A model generated the notes under the pieces. The model did no database searches, was not told the DNA's origin, and worked only from the letters and a program-made list of their open reading frames with translations. A DNA stretch of 5,570 nt from Verrucomicrobiota bacterium. GTDB taxonomy: Bacteria > Verrucomicrobiota > Verrucomicrobiia > Limisphaerales > UBA11358. Both the position numbers and the translations under genes were made by a program. This document shows, piece after piece, positions 1 to 5,570 of this stretch. Position 1 is the stretch's first letter; every line of letters begins with the position of its first letter. The DNA is taken from the NCBI GenBank assembly GCA_021323835.1, contig JAJPKI010000112.1:1-5570 (forward strand). Reading direction: 5' to 3'.

Positions 1-1
1 A

Positions 2-151
2 AATCTGGAATTGGAACGGCTCGAAAACGGCCAAAAATTTTCCGTGCAATTGAGCAAAGAGGAATTCGAACAATTGCAACCGCTGGTGGACGAGCATGTT
101 TACGTGGAATTGAAAAACGTGAAGGTGTTTCCTGAAGATTATTCGATTTGA
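2..151 (+). CDS. cysA: C-terminal fragment of a sulfate-type (CysA-like) ABC transporter ATP-binding protein
   Basis: Only the last 49 codons are in the window; the gene begins to the left, and the reading frame ends at TGA 149-151. The visible protein has the look of the TOBE-like domain that closes CysA ATPases: alternating beta-strand residues, a segment reading VQLSKEEFEQLQPLVDEHVY, then VELKNVKVFPEDYSI at the very end. A 'VY(V)xxxxxxVFxxDYSI' ending is what I recall for sulfate/thiosulfate importer ATPases. In that family the subunit hydrolyses ATP at the cytoplasmic face of the CysTW permease, and the TOBE-like part is regulatory or structural. The Walker A, signature and Walker B motifs are all outside the window, so the ATPase call rests on the tail alone. 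A molybdate or other importer ATPase with a similar tail is the main alternative. Confidence 0.62.
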   Translation, partial: NLELERLENGQKFSVQLSKEEFEQLQPLVDEHVYVELKNVKVFPEDYSI

Positions 152-205
152 TTTCAATGTGGCGAAAATGCTTGGCTTTTTTCGTCAATTCGCTTTGTCT
201 GTGGC

Positions 206-1792
206 ATGAAAATGAATTTGGAACGGAGTTTGCATGCTAAATTTTTCGTCTTCAGCTTCGCGGTAGTTTTCCTTGCGGCTCGTCTTTGCGGCGCCGATTT
301 GGACGGCTTTCAACCGGGCGCAACCTTAAATTCCGCTGCTATTTCCGCCGATGCAGTTGCCAATTCCGTCGTCAAAATTTATTCAACGGTGCGTTATGCC
401 GACCCTTACAAGCCGTGGACGAAACAGGCGCCGACGGAAATTTCCGGCAGCGGCGTGGTCATCAAAGGCAAACGCATTTTGACGAACGCGCATGTGGTGC
501 TTTACGCCAGCCAGGTGCAGGTGCAGGCAAACGAGTCGGGCAGCATGCGAATGGCGACGGTTGAAGCCATCGCGCCGGGCATGGATTTGGCGGTGCTTAA
601 ACTGGACGATGATTCTTTTTTCGATTCGCATTTGCCGCTGGAGTGGGCGGCCGCGCCGCCGCCAATTCAAGAGCCGGTCTCGGTCTATGGTTATCCGCTT
701 GGCGGCGCAAATCTTTCCATCACCAAGGGAATTGTTTCGCGAATTGAATTTGCGTCTTACAATTTTCCCGTCGGCGGCTTGCGCGTGCAAATTGACGCGG
801 CGATTAATCCCGGCAACAGCGGCGGCCCGGCGGTGGCGGACGGAAAAATGATTGGCATCGCGTTCAGCCGTCTTGGCGGCACGGCGCAAAACATCGGCTA
901 CATCATTCCGTGCGAAGAAATTGGTTTGTTTCTCGCAGACATTGCCGACGGTCACTACGACGGCAAGCCGATGATGTTCGACGAATGCCAGGTGCTCGGA
1001 AATTCGACGTTGCGCTCATTTCTTGGACTCGACGAGGCGGCTCGCGGCATCATTGTCAATCAACCCGACAGCACAAACGCCGATTATCCATTAAAAAAAT
1101 GGGACATCATTACTAAAATCGGCGACACACCGGTGGACGAACAAGGCATGGTGAACTTGAACAACGACCTGCGCGTGTTCTTCAAATATCTCGTCCAAAA
1201 AATGGCGACGAATGGCGTCGTGCCACTGACAGTCGTGCGCAACGGCAAAGAAATGCAAATTAATTTGCCGACGTCAAAAAATTTTCCGCGCTTGATTCCG
1301 GACTTGAACGGCGGCTATCCGTCCTATTTTGTCTATGGGCCGGTTGTGTTTTCAAGCGCGACCGGACAATTTATGGATGGCTTCATGGGCGGTAATTACG
1401 GCGGCGCGCGCATGGCCTTCCTCAGCATTACCGGCAACCCTCTTATCACGCGTGCGAGTGACAAACCGTCGTTCGACGGCGAAGAATTGGTCGTCATTTC
1501 CTCGCCGCTTTTCCCGAATCAATTGTCGCGCGGTTACGCCAATCCTATCGGCCAGGTCGTCAAGTCCGTCAACGGCATTCCTGTAAAAAATCTCAAGCAT
1601 CTCGTCGGCATTTTGCGCGATTGCAAGGATAAATATGTCGTCATCGAATTTTTCAGCCGTGCGCCGACGCTCGTTTTTCCGCGCAACGAAATGGCCGTGG
1701 CAACGGACATGGTTTTGACCGATAACGACATTCGCAGCCAGGGTTCGCCCGACGTCATGGCGGTCTGGAATAATTCCCCGGCGCAAAAATAA
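206..1792 (+). CDS. Secreted Deg/HtrA-family serine protease with two PDZ-like regions (plant Deg9/Deg2-like layout)
   Basis: A 528-residue S1C (trypsin-fold) protease, predicted to act in the envelope or periplasm on misfolded or specific proteins. Residues 1-30 look like a Sec signal peptide: basic start, hydrophobic stretch about 13-26, and likely cleavage after LCGA. There is no lipobox. The catalytic triad is intact: His96 in LTNAHVV, Asp127 in GMDLAVLKL, and Ser205 in NPGNSGGPA. The segment AQNIGYIIP (about 227-235) closes the protease domain. A first PDZ-like domain spans about 265-357 (GIIVNQPDSTNADYPLKKWD, then KIGDTPVDEQG). A second, degenerate one spans about 400-490, with VKSVNGIPVKNLKHL. 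The linker PSYFVYGPVVFSS (372-384) and the tail resemble what I recall of plant Deg9/Deg2 proteases rather than E. coli DegP. The start is ATG 206; ATG 212 is also in frame, and neither has a clear Shine-Dalgarno sequence. It lies 54 bases after the ABC ATPase and 43 before the DUF1015 gene, with no functional link evident. Confidence 0.9.
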   Translation: MKMNLERSLHAKFFVFSFAVVFLAARLCGADLDGFQPGATLNSAAISADAVANSVVKIYSTVRYADPYKPWTKQAPTEISGSGVVIKGKRILTNAHVVLYASQVQVQANESGSMRMATVEAIAPGMDLAVLKLDDDSFFDSHLPLEWAAAPPPIQEPVSVYGYPLGGANLSITKGIVSRIEFASYNFPVGGLRVQIDAAINPGNSGGPAVADGKMIGIAFSRLGGTAQNIGYIIPCEEIGLFLADIADGHYDGKPMMFDECQVLGNSTLRSFLGLDEAARGIIVNQPDSTNADYPLKKWDIITKIGDTPVDEQGMVNLNNDLRVFFKYLVQKMATNGVVPLTVVRNGKEMQINLPTSKNFPRLIPDLNGGYPSYFVYGPVVFSSATGQFMDGFMGGNYGGARMAFLSITGNPLITRASDKPSFDGEELVVISSPLFPNQLSRGYANPIGQVVKSVNGIPVKNLKHLVGILRDCKDKYVVIEFFSRAPTLVFPRNEMAVATDMVLTDNDIRSQGSPDVMAVWNNSPAQK

Positions 1793-1835
1793 ATTTTCTC
1801 ACGCGCATTTGTCGGCTATTTTTTCCGCTCATTTT

Positions 1836-3053
1836 ATGCCTACGATAAAACCATTTGCCGCCCTGCGGCCGAAACCCGAACTCGCCGCGCAAATTTGCGA
1901 ACTGCCCTACGACGTGATGTCTTCCGACGAAGCGCGCGAAATGGCGCGCGGAAATCCGTTGAGTTTTTTGCACGTGAGCAAACCGGAAATTGATTTGCCC
2001 GCCGGAACAGATTTGTATTCGCCCGAAGTTTATGCAAAGGGCAAAGAAAATTTTCAGAGATTGATTTCTCAAGGCGCACTCGCGCAGGATTCGCAGCCGA
2101 ATTTTTATTTGTATCGGCAAATCATGGGTAAACATTCGCAGGTAGGCCTTGTCGTCGCTGCGAGTTGCGAGGAATATCTGCGCGGCATCATCAAAAAGCA
2201 TGAATTGACGCGACCGGACAAGGAAGACGACCGCGTGCGGCACATTGAAACGCTCAATTCGCAAACCGGCCCGGTTTTTTTGACATATCGCGCGCGAGCA
2301 ATAATTGATGCGCTGGTCAAAGCGACGGAGGAAATCCAAAAACCTGATATTAATTTTGTGGCTAGTGATGGCGTTCGCCATACATCTTGGCGAATCAGTA
2401 ATCCGGAAAAAATTAAAACAATTGAGGACGAATTCGCAAAAATTCCATTTCTTTACATCGCGGACGGACATCACCGCAGCGCGGCGGCGGGAAGAGTTTA
2501 TCAATCAAGAAAAGGCAGCGGCGAAAGTGGAAAATTTCTTGCCGTTATTTTTCCACACAATCAGATGCAGATTTTGCCTTACAATCGCGTGCTGAAAGAT
2601 TTGAACGGAAATTCGCCCGAACAACTTTTGAAAAACCTCACCGAGGTATTTGAAATCAAGCCTGCCGATTTTCCAAAACCAACATGCAAACACGAGCTTG
2701 GATTTTATTTCCAGGGCAAATGGCAAACGCTGTCGTTTCGCAAAGAATTTTTGCAATCGAAAGACGCGATTGAAAATCTCGACGTAACGCTGCTGCAAAA
2801 AAATATTCTCGCGCCGGTTTTCGGCATTGATGACCCGCGCACGAGCAAGCGAATCCATTTTGTCGGCGGCATTCGCGGCACGGCGGAATTGGAAAAGCTC
2901 GTGGACAGCGGCGAATTTGCCTGCGCATTTTCGATGTTTCCAACGAGCATCGAAGATTTGATGGCGATTGCCGATGCAGGCGGAATTATGCCGCCGAAAA
3001 GCACGTGGTTCGAGCCGAAGTTGCGCGATGCGATGTTTTGCCACATGATTTGA
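1836..3053 (+). CDS. DUF1015 family protein (conserved, function unknown)
   Basis: A complete 405-residue member of the DUF1015 family. I place the start at ATG 1836 (MPTIKPFAALRPKP) rather than the in-frame TTG 1809, because the family normally opens with an IxPFxAxRP-like motif a few residues from Met and the extra nine residues look unconserved. No Shine-Dalgarno sequence is visible. Family hallmarks, numbered from ATG 1836: ELPYDV at 22-27, HELTRPDKEDDRVRH at 122-136, YIADGHHRSAA at 207-217, and the C-terminal MPPKSTWFEPKL at 385-396. There is no signal peptide or membrane segment, so it should be cytosolic. The biochemical role is not established to my knowledge. In some bacteria I recall family members beside serine-biosynthesis genes, but none are in this window. 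The ADGHHR motif recalls the nucleotide-binding motifs of ParB/SerK-like folds; that is inference. The gene sits between the protease and the CDF transporter, possibly on one transcript. Confidence 0.9.
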   Translation: MPTIKPFAALRPKPELAAQICELPYDVMSSDEAREMARGNPLSFLHVSKPEIDLPAGTDLYSPEVYAKGKENFQRLISQGALAQDSQPNFYLYRQIMGKHSQVGLVVAASCEEYLRGIIKKHELTRPDKEDDRVRHIETLNSQTGPVFLTYRARAIIDALVKATEEIQKPDINFVASDGVRHTSWRISNPEKIKTIEDEFAKIPFLYIADGHHRSAAAGRVYQSRKGSGESGKFLAVIFPHNQMQILPYNRVLKDLNGNSPEQLLKNLTEVFEIKPADFPKPTCKHELGFYFQGKWQTLSFRKEFLQSKDAIENLDVTLLQKNILAPVFGIDDPRTSKRIHFVGGIRGTAELEKLVDSGEFACAFSMFPTSIEDLMAIADAGGIMPPKSTWFEPKLRDAMFCHMI

Positions 3054-3066
3054 TTTGCGAAGTTAC

Positions 3067-3090
3067 GGCTCGACGGAGTCTCGCCCCACC
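3067..3090 (+). repeat. Short GC-rich hairpin repeat, copy A (intergenic)
   Basis: The 45-base spacer between the DUF1015 and CDF genes contains GGCTC (3067-3071), a GACG loop, and GAGTC (3076-3080). These form a 5-bp stem with one G-T wobble. It is followed by TCGCCCCACC. The same layout, GGCTC-loop-GAGYC and then a stretch ending CACC, recurs at 4066-4087 in the next intergenic gap. Two related copies in the only GC-rich spacers suggest a small interspersed repeat, but the copies are short and diverged, and genome-wide copy number cannot be judged here. Confidence 0.4.
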
Positions 3091-3098
3091 TTCAAAAT

Positions 3099-4031
3099 TT
3101 GCCCGTGGCAAAAAGCCGGCTCCAACGAGGATTGCGCGCGACCTTTTTAGGAATCGCGGTCAACATCGTCCTCGGCGCGGCAAAATTTCTTGCCGGATTT
3201 TTTGGCCACTCGCATGCGCTCATTGCGGATGCGACGGAATCGTTCGCGGACATTTTCAATTCACTTATCGTCTGGCGCGGCATCGTCGTTGCCGCCGAGC
3301 CGGCTGACGAAGACCATCCTTACGGCCACAGCAAAGCCGAGCCGCTGGCAGCGGCGTTCGGCGCGGTGATGTTATTGCTCGCCGCGTTGTGGATTGTCGT
3401 CAAGGCCGGTTACAATCTTTACGAATGGGCAAATCCGCATCCCGGATTTTTTCGGGCGCAGCCGCAATGGTTCACGCTCGTGATTTTGGCGGTTGTCGTT
3501 TTCACAAAAGAAATTTTATTCCGCTTCGTCTCGCATGAAGGAACGGACACGGACAATTCTGCCGTGAAAACGGATGCGTGGCATCATCGTGCCGATGCGA
3601 TTACTTCCATCGCGGCGGCAATTGGAATTATCATTGCGCTCGCGGGCGGACCGAAATTTGTTTGCGCGGACGATGCGGCAGCAATTTTTGCCGGATTCAT
3701 CGTCGGCTGGAGCGGCTGGCTGTTGTTGCATTCGGCGATGAATGAATTGATGGATAAATCGCCCGACCCAAAAATAATTGAAAAAATTTCCGCGCTCGCG
3801 GCGGGAACGCCCGGCATTTCACGCGTGGAAAAATGTTTTGTCCGCAAGGCCGGATATTTGTATTTCGTTGAAATGCATGTGGAAGTGGACCCGCAAATGA
3901 CGGTGCTGCGCTCGCATGAAATTGCGCACGACGTGAAGGACAAAATCCGCGAGGCGATGCCAAATGTGGGCGACGTGCTGGTGCACATTGAACCGCTGGA
4001 CATTCCCGCGCCACGAAAAGAAAACAGGTAG
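3099..4031 (+). CDS. Cation diffusion facilitator (CDF) divalent-metal exporter
   Basis: A 310-residue inner-membrane CDF transporter, the family that exports Zn, Fe, Mn, Co or Cd in exchange for protons. Six hydrophobic segments lie at about 13-34, 40-62, 83-105, 122-144, 164-185 and 190-210, followed by the cytoplasmic dimerisation domain (about 222-300). Metal-site candidates are Glu47 and Asp51 in ADATESFAD (TM2) and His162 and Asp166 in WHHRADA (TM5). HPYGHSKAEP (73-82) and LMDKSPDP (217-224) are classic family motifs. His260, His273 and His296 line up by eye with the C-terminal zinc-site histidines of E. coli YiiP/FieF. No ATG is available: the start is TTG 3099 or GTG 3105, neither with a Shine-Dalgarno sequence, and numbering here is from TTG. 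The frame is the same as the upstream DUF1015 gene, whose TGA (3051-3053) is the nearest in-frame stop. The metal is not decidable from sequence. Confidence 0.93.
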   Translation: MPVAKSRLQRGLRATFLGIAVNIVLGAAKFLAGFFGHSHALIADATESFADIFNSLIVWRGIVVAAEPADEDHPYGHSKAEPLAAAFGAVMLLLAALWIVVKAGYNLYEWANPHPGFFRAQPQWFTLVILAVVVFTKEILFRFVSHEGTDTDNSAVKTDAWHHRADAITSIAAAIGIIIALAGGPKFVCADDAAAIFAGFIVGWSGWLLLHSAMNELMDKSPDPKIIEKISALAAGTPGISRVEKCFVRKAGYLYFVEMHVEVDPQMTVLRSHEIAHDVKDKIREAMPNVGDVLVHIEPLDIPAPRKENR

Positions 4032-4051
4032 GGTCGTTTCGCGAAACGACC
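4032..4051. terminator. Perfect 20-nt palindrome at the convergent gene junction, possible bidirectional terminator
   Basis: GGTCGTTTCG (4032-4041) is followed directly by its exact reverse complement CGAAACGACC (4042-4051). It starts at the first base after the CDF stop codon. As RNA it would fold into a GC-capped hairpin from either strand. Its position between two converging genes favours a role in 3'-end formation. No proper U-tract follows on either strand (plus strand: AAAACGAACC), so a canonical intrinsic terminator is not demonstrated. A dispersed palindromic repeat or a protein-binding site is the alternative. Confidence 0.4.
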
Positions 4052-4065
4052 AAAACGAACCGGAA

Positions 4066-4087
4066 GGCTCGGCGAGCCGTCCTCACC
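4066..4087 (+). repeat. Short GC-rich hairpin repeat, copy B (convergent junction)
   Basis: GGCTC (4066-4070), loop GGC, and GAGCC (4074-4078) form a perfect 5-bp stem, followed by GTCCTCACC. It resembles copy A at 3067-3090 in both stem and the trailing CACC. Here it sits 14 bases past the 20-nt palindrome, so the junction carries two hairpins in tandem. It may also help end transcripts of the minus-strand HTH gene, whose stop codon is 14 bases beyond the repeat (4102-4104). Confidence 0.4.
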
Positions 4088-4101
4088 ATTTGTAAAATTT
4101 G

Positions 4102-4599
4102 TCAATGTTTCGGCACCGGCAGCGTGTTGCCGGAATTGGTGGACTGATAAACTGCCGGCGGCAAGTCGGGCACTGTATTTACCGCGTGACGTTTGTGAAT
4201 CAAAACATTCACAAGCATGATGAGCAAAATGACTCCAACGATTCCACCCGCGACCATTAAGACTTTTGCGTTCACCTTCGAGAGCAAAAACATCACGTAA
4301 TCGAGCGGTGATTTTGTTTGCTCGGTCAGCGGCGGCGGCTCGGCGAATTTTTCCGTGCCTTTCAATTCAGCGTCCAAATCCGCGAGAATTTTCGGCACAT
4401 CGAGCTTGAGCATCGTCGCATAATTTTTGACGGAGCCGCGAATGTAAATGGGCGCGGAAAAGGCGTTGAAGTTTCCGTCCTCAAGCGCGCGCAAATGGTC
4501 GGTGCGGATTTTGGTCAAGTCCGCTACCTGCTGGATAGACAATTTTTTGGCTTCGCGCGCGGCGCGGAGTTGTTCGGCGACCGTTGGCATTTCAACCAT
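4102..4599 (-). CDS. Small membrane-anchored helix-turn-helix protein (RodZ-like N-terminus)
   Basis: A 165-residue protein with an Xre/RodZ-type HTH domain at about 5-72: VAEQLRAAREAKKLSIQQVA, then LTKIRTDHLRALEDGNF and IYIRGSVKNYATML. A polar, proline-containing linker follows (80-105), then one transmembrane helix at about 112-134, a basic IHKRH stop-transfer patch, and a short proline-rich tail of about 30 residues. This gives the RodZ topology: HTH in the cytoplasm, where RodZ binds MreB in cell-shape control, and the tail in the periplasm. It lacks the large periplasmic DUF4115-type domain of full RodZ, so a RodZ role is plausible but unproven. It could equally be an unrelated membrane-bound regulator. 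The start is ATG 4599, preceded directly by an in-frame TAA; ATG 4590 (MPTVAEQLRAARE) is an equally good family-style start. It lies 38 bases downstream of ychF on the same strand, probably co-transcribed. Confidence 0.8.
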   Translation of the reverse strand: MVEMPTVAEQLRAAREAKKLSIQQVADLTKIRTDHLRALEDGNFNAFSAPIYIRGSVKNYATMLKLDVPKILADLDAELKGTEKFAEPPPLTEQTKSPLDYVMFLLSKVNAKVLMVAGGIVGVILLIMLVNVLIHKRHAVNTVPDLPPAVYQSTNSGNTLPVPKH

Positions 4600-4605
4600 T
4601 TAAGC

Positions 4606-4625
4606 GCAATTGGCGCGGCAATTGC
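4606..4625 (-). other. Inverted repeat between ychF and the HTH gene
   Basis: GCAATTG (4606-4612) and CAATTGC (4619-4625) are perfect 7-bp inverted arms around a six-base GC-rich spacer. The element lies just upstream of the HTH gene start, inside the 38-base ychF-HTH gap. It could form an RNA hairpin or be an operator, including for the HTH protein itself. No U-run follows on the minus strand, so it is unlikely to be a strong terminator. Chance occurrence is possible. Confidence 0.3.
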
Positions 4626-4637
4626 AACCTTGGAAAA

Positions 4638-5570
4638 TCAGACATTGAATTTGAACAGCATTACGTCGCCGTCTTTGACGACATATTCTTTGCCCTCCAT
4701 CCGGTAAAGTCCTTTTTCGCGCGCGGCGGCCACGCTGCCGCATTTGAGCAAATCGTCGTAAGCTACGGTCTCGGCCTTGATGAAGCCGCGTTCAAAATCG
4801 GAATGAATCACGCCTGCGGCTTTGGGCGCGGTGTCGCCGGCATGAATCGTCCACGCGCGAACTTCTTTTTCGCCCGCCGTGAAATACGTCCGCAAACCGA
4901 GCAAATGATACGTTGCGCGAATCAGCGCGCCGACGCCGGATTCTGAAACGCCGAGTTCTTTCAAAAATTCTTTCGCTTCATCGGCGGATAAATCAATCAA
5001 GTCGCTTTCGATTTGCGCGCTGATGACGACGGCTTCGCACGCGAGATGCGTTTTGACGTATTCCTGAACTTTTTGGACAAACGGATTTTTGTCGCCTTGC
5101 GCCAAATCGTTTTCTTTGACGTTACAGGCAAAAATTGTCGGCTTGTCGGTGAGCAGGAAAAAACTTTTGGCGACAACTTTTTCTTCCGGCGTGAGTTGAA
5201 CGGTCAGCGCGAGTTTGCCCGCGTCCAAAACCGGTTCAAATTTCGCGAGCACGGCATCTTCAGCCACGGCCGCTTTATCGCCGCGCTTTACATCTTTCGA
5301 CAATTTCTCGCGGCGTTTTTTGATGTTGTCCAAATCGGCGATGACAAGTTCGGTATTAATGATTTCGATGTCGCGCACGGGGTCAACGCTGCCGGTAACG
5401 TGATGAATGTCCGCGTCTTCGAAACAGCGGACGACCTGCACGACCGCATCGACTTCACGGATGTGGGTCAGGAACTTGTTCCCCAATCCTTCACCGGTGC
5501 TCGCGCCCTTGACGAGGCCGGCGATGTCGACGAACTCGATGGCGGCCGGAATCACCACATTGGTCTTGGC
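4638..5570 (-). CDS. ychF: YchF/OLA1 family Obg-like ATPase, 5'-truncated by the window edge
   Basis: The visible 310 codons run from the window edge to the TGA at 4640-4638. The frame is open through GCC AAG ACC AAT before the GTG at 5558, so that GTG is internal. About 50-55 N-terminal residues, with the P-loop and most of switch I, are missing compared with the roughly 363-residue E. coli protein. Counting from the first visible codon: the G3/switch II motif DIAGLVKGASTGEGLGNKFL is at 15-34, and the degenerate G4 motif NVKE, which in YchF replaces NKxD and favours ATP over GTP, is at 150-153. The G5-like SAQIES is at 184-189. The coiled-coil insertion is around 75-135. A C-terminal TGS-like domain contains TYFTAGEKEVRAWT and ends KDGDVMLFKFNV. 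YchF binds ribosomes and is linked to oxidative-stress responses. It is the first gene of a likely two-gene minus-strand unit with the HTH protein. Confidence 0.96.
   Translation of the reverse strand, partial: AKTNVVIPAAIEFVDIAGLVKGASTGEGLGNKFLTHIREVDAVVQVVRCFEDADIHHVTGSVDPVRDIEIINTELVIADLDNIKKRREKLSKDVKRGDKAAVAEDAVLAKFEPVLDAGKLALTVQLTPEEKVVAKSFFLLTDKPTIFACNVKENDLAQGDKNPFVQKVQEYVKTHLACEAVVISAQIESDLIDLSADEAKEFLKELGVSESGVGALIRATYHLLGLRTYFTAGEKEVRAWTIHAGDTAPKAAGVIHSDFERGFIKAETVAYDDLLKCGSVAAAREKGLYRMEGKEYVVKDGDVMLFKFNV

Noticed and set aside
163..184. Possible terminator after the ABC ATPase: CGAAAA and TTTTCG arms with a T-run
   Set aside because: The stem is short and AT-rich, and the T-run is part of the second arm rather than following it. 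It is too weak to annotate.
225..266. ATG 234 preceded by GGAG at good spacing, a better ribosome-binding context than the assigned protease start
   Set aside because: It is out of frame with the protease and reaches TAG after ten codons. There is no sign of a frameshift, because the frame from ATG 206 gives a sensible signal peptide.
383..955. A 190-codon minus-strand open frame opposite the protease domain
   Set aside because: The translation is dominated by Arg, Ala and His with no domain pattern, and the plus strand here encodes an intact catalytic triad.
1809..1835. TTG 1809 as the start of the DUF1015 gene
   Set aside because: The family motif begins immediately after ATG 1836, and the nine extra residues have no family support.
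1755..2504. A 249-codon open frame on the minus strand opposite the DUF1015 gene
   Set aside because: It lies wholly opposite a recognised protein and the end of the protease gene. Its translation is rich in Arg, Phe and Ile without any recognisable domain, as expected of an antisense shadow.
206..4031. The four plus-strand genes as a dedicated metal, sulfur or stress system
   Set aside because: Spacing allows co-transcription, but the functions share no pathway that I can name and no regulatory site links them, so proximity alone is not enough.
5556..5558. GTG at 5558 as the start of ychF
   Set aside because: The frame stays open to the window edge, and the P-loop that must precede the DIAGLVKGA motif is absent. 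The true start is outside the window.

Overview
The window is a compact bacterial chromosomal segment with six protein genes and almost no spare DNA. Four genes run on the plus strand: the tail of a sulfate-type ABC transporter ATPase, a secreted Deg/HtrA-type serine protease, a DUF1015 protein and a cation diffusion facilitator. Two run on the minus strand and converge on them: ychF, cut by the right edge, and then a small membrane-anchored RodZ-like HTH protein. No RNA gene, mobile element, CRISPR array or phage gene is visible, and no gap exceeds about 70 bases.

The organism is a Gram-negative-type bacterium. My best guess is Verrucomicrobiota (Pedosphaera/Limisphaerales-like) or a related PVC lineage. 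The reasons are the Deg protease of the plant Deg9/Deg2-like layout, weak or absent Shine-Dalgarno sequences before most starts, a possible non-ATG start, and short GC-rich hairpin repeats between genes. This is inference from style and recalled homologs, and nothing in the window is a decisive taxonomic marker.

Layout: 2-151 is the C-terminal TOBE-like end of a CysA-type ATPase. 206-1792 is an exported S1C protease with an intact His-Asp-Ser triad and two PDZ-like regions. 1836-3053 is DUF1015, complete, with its ADGHHR motif. 3054-3098 is a 45-base spacer holding a degenerate hairpin repeat. 3099-4031 is a CDF metal exporter. 4032-4101 is the convergent junction, holding a perfect 20-nt palindrome and a second copy of the hairpin repeat. 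4102-4599 (minus) is the HTH plus single-TM protein. 4638-5570 (minus) is ychF without its N-terminal P-loop.

The plus-strand genes are close enough to be co-transcribed (spacers of 54, 43 and 45 bases) but do not form an obvious pathway. The minus pair is probably one transcript, 38 bases apart. I see no strong evidence for a new multi-gene system. The most useful leads are the Deg9-like protease, the uncharacterised DUF1015 protein, the CDF metal-site variant and the intergenic hairpin repeats.
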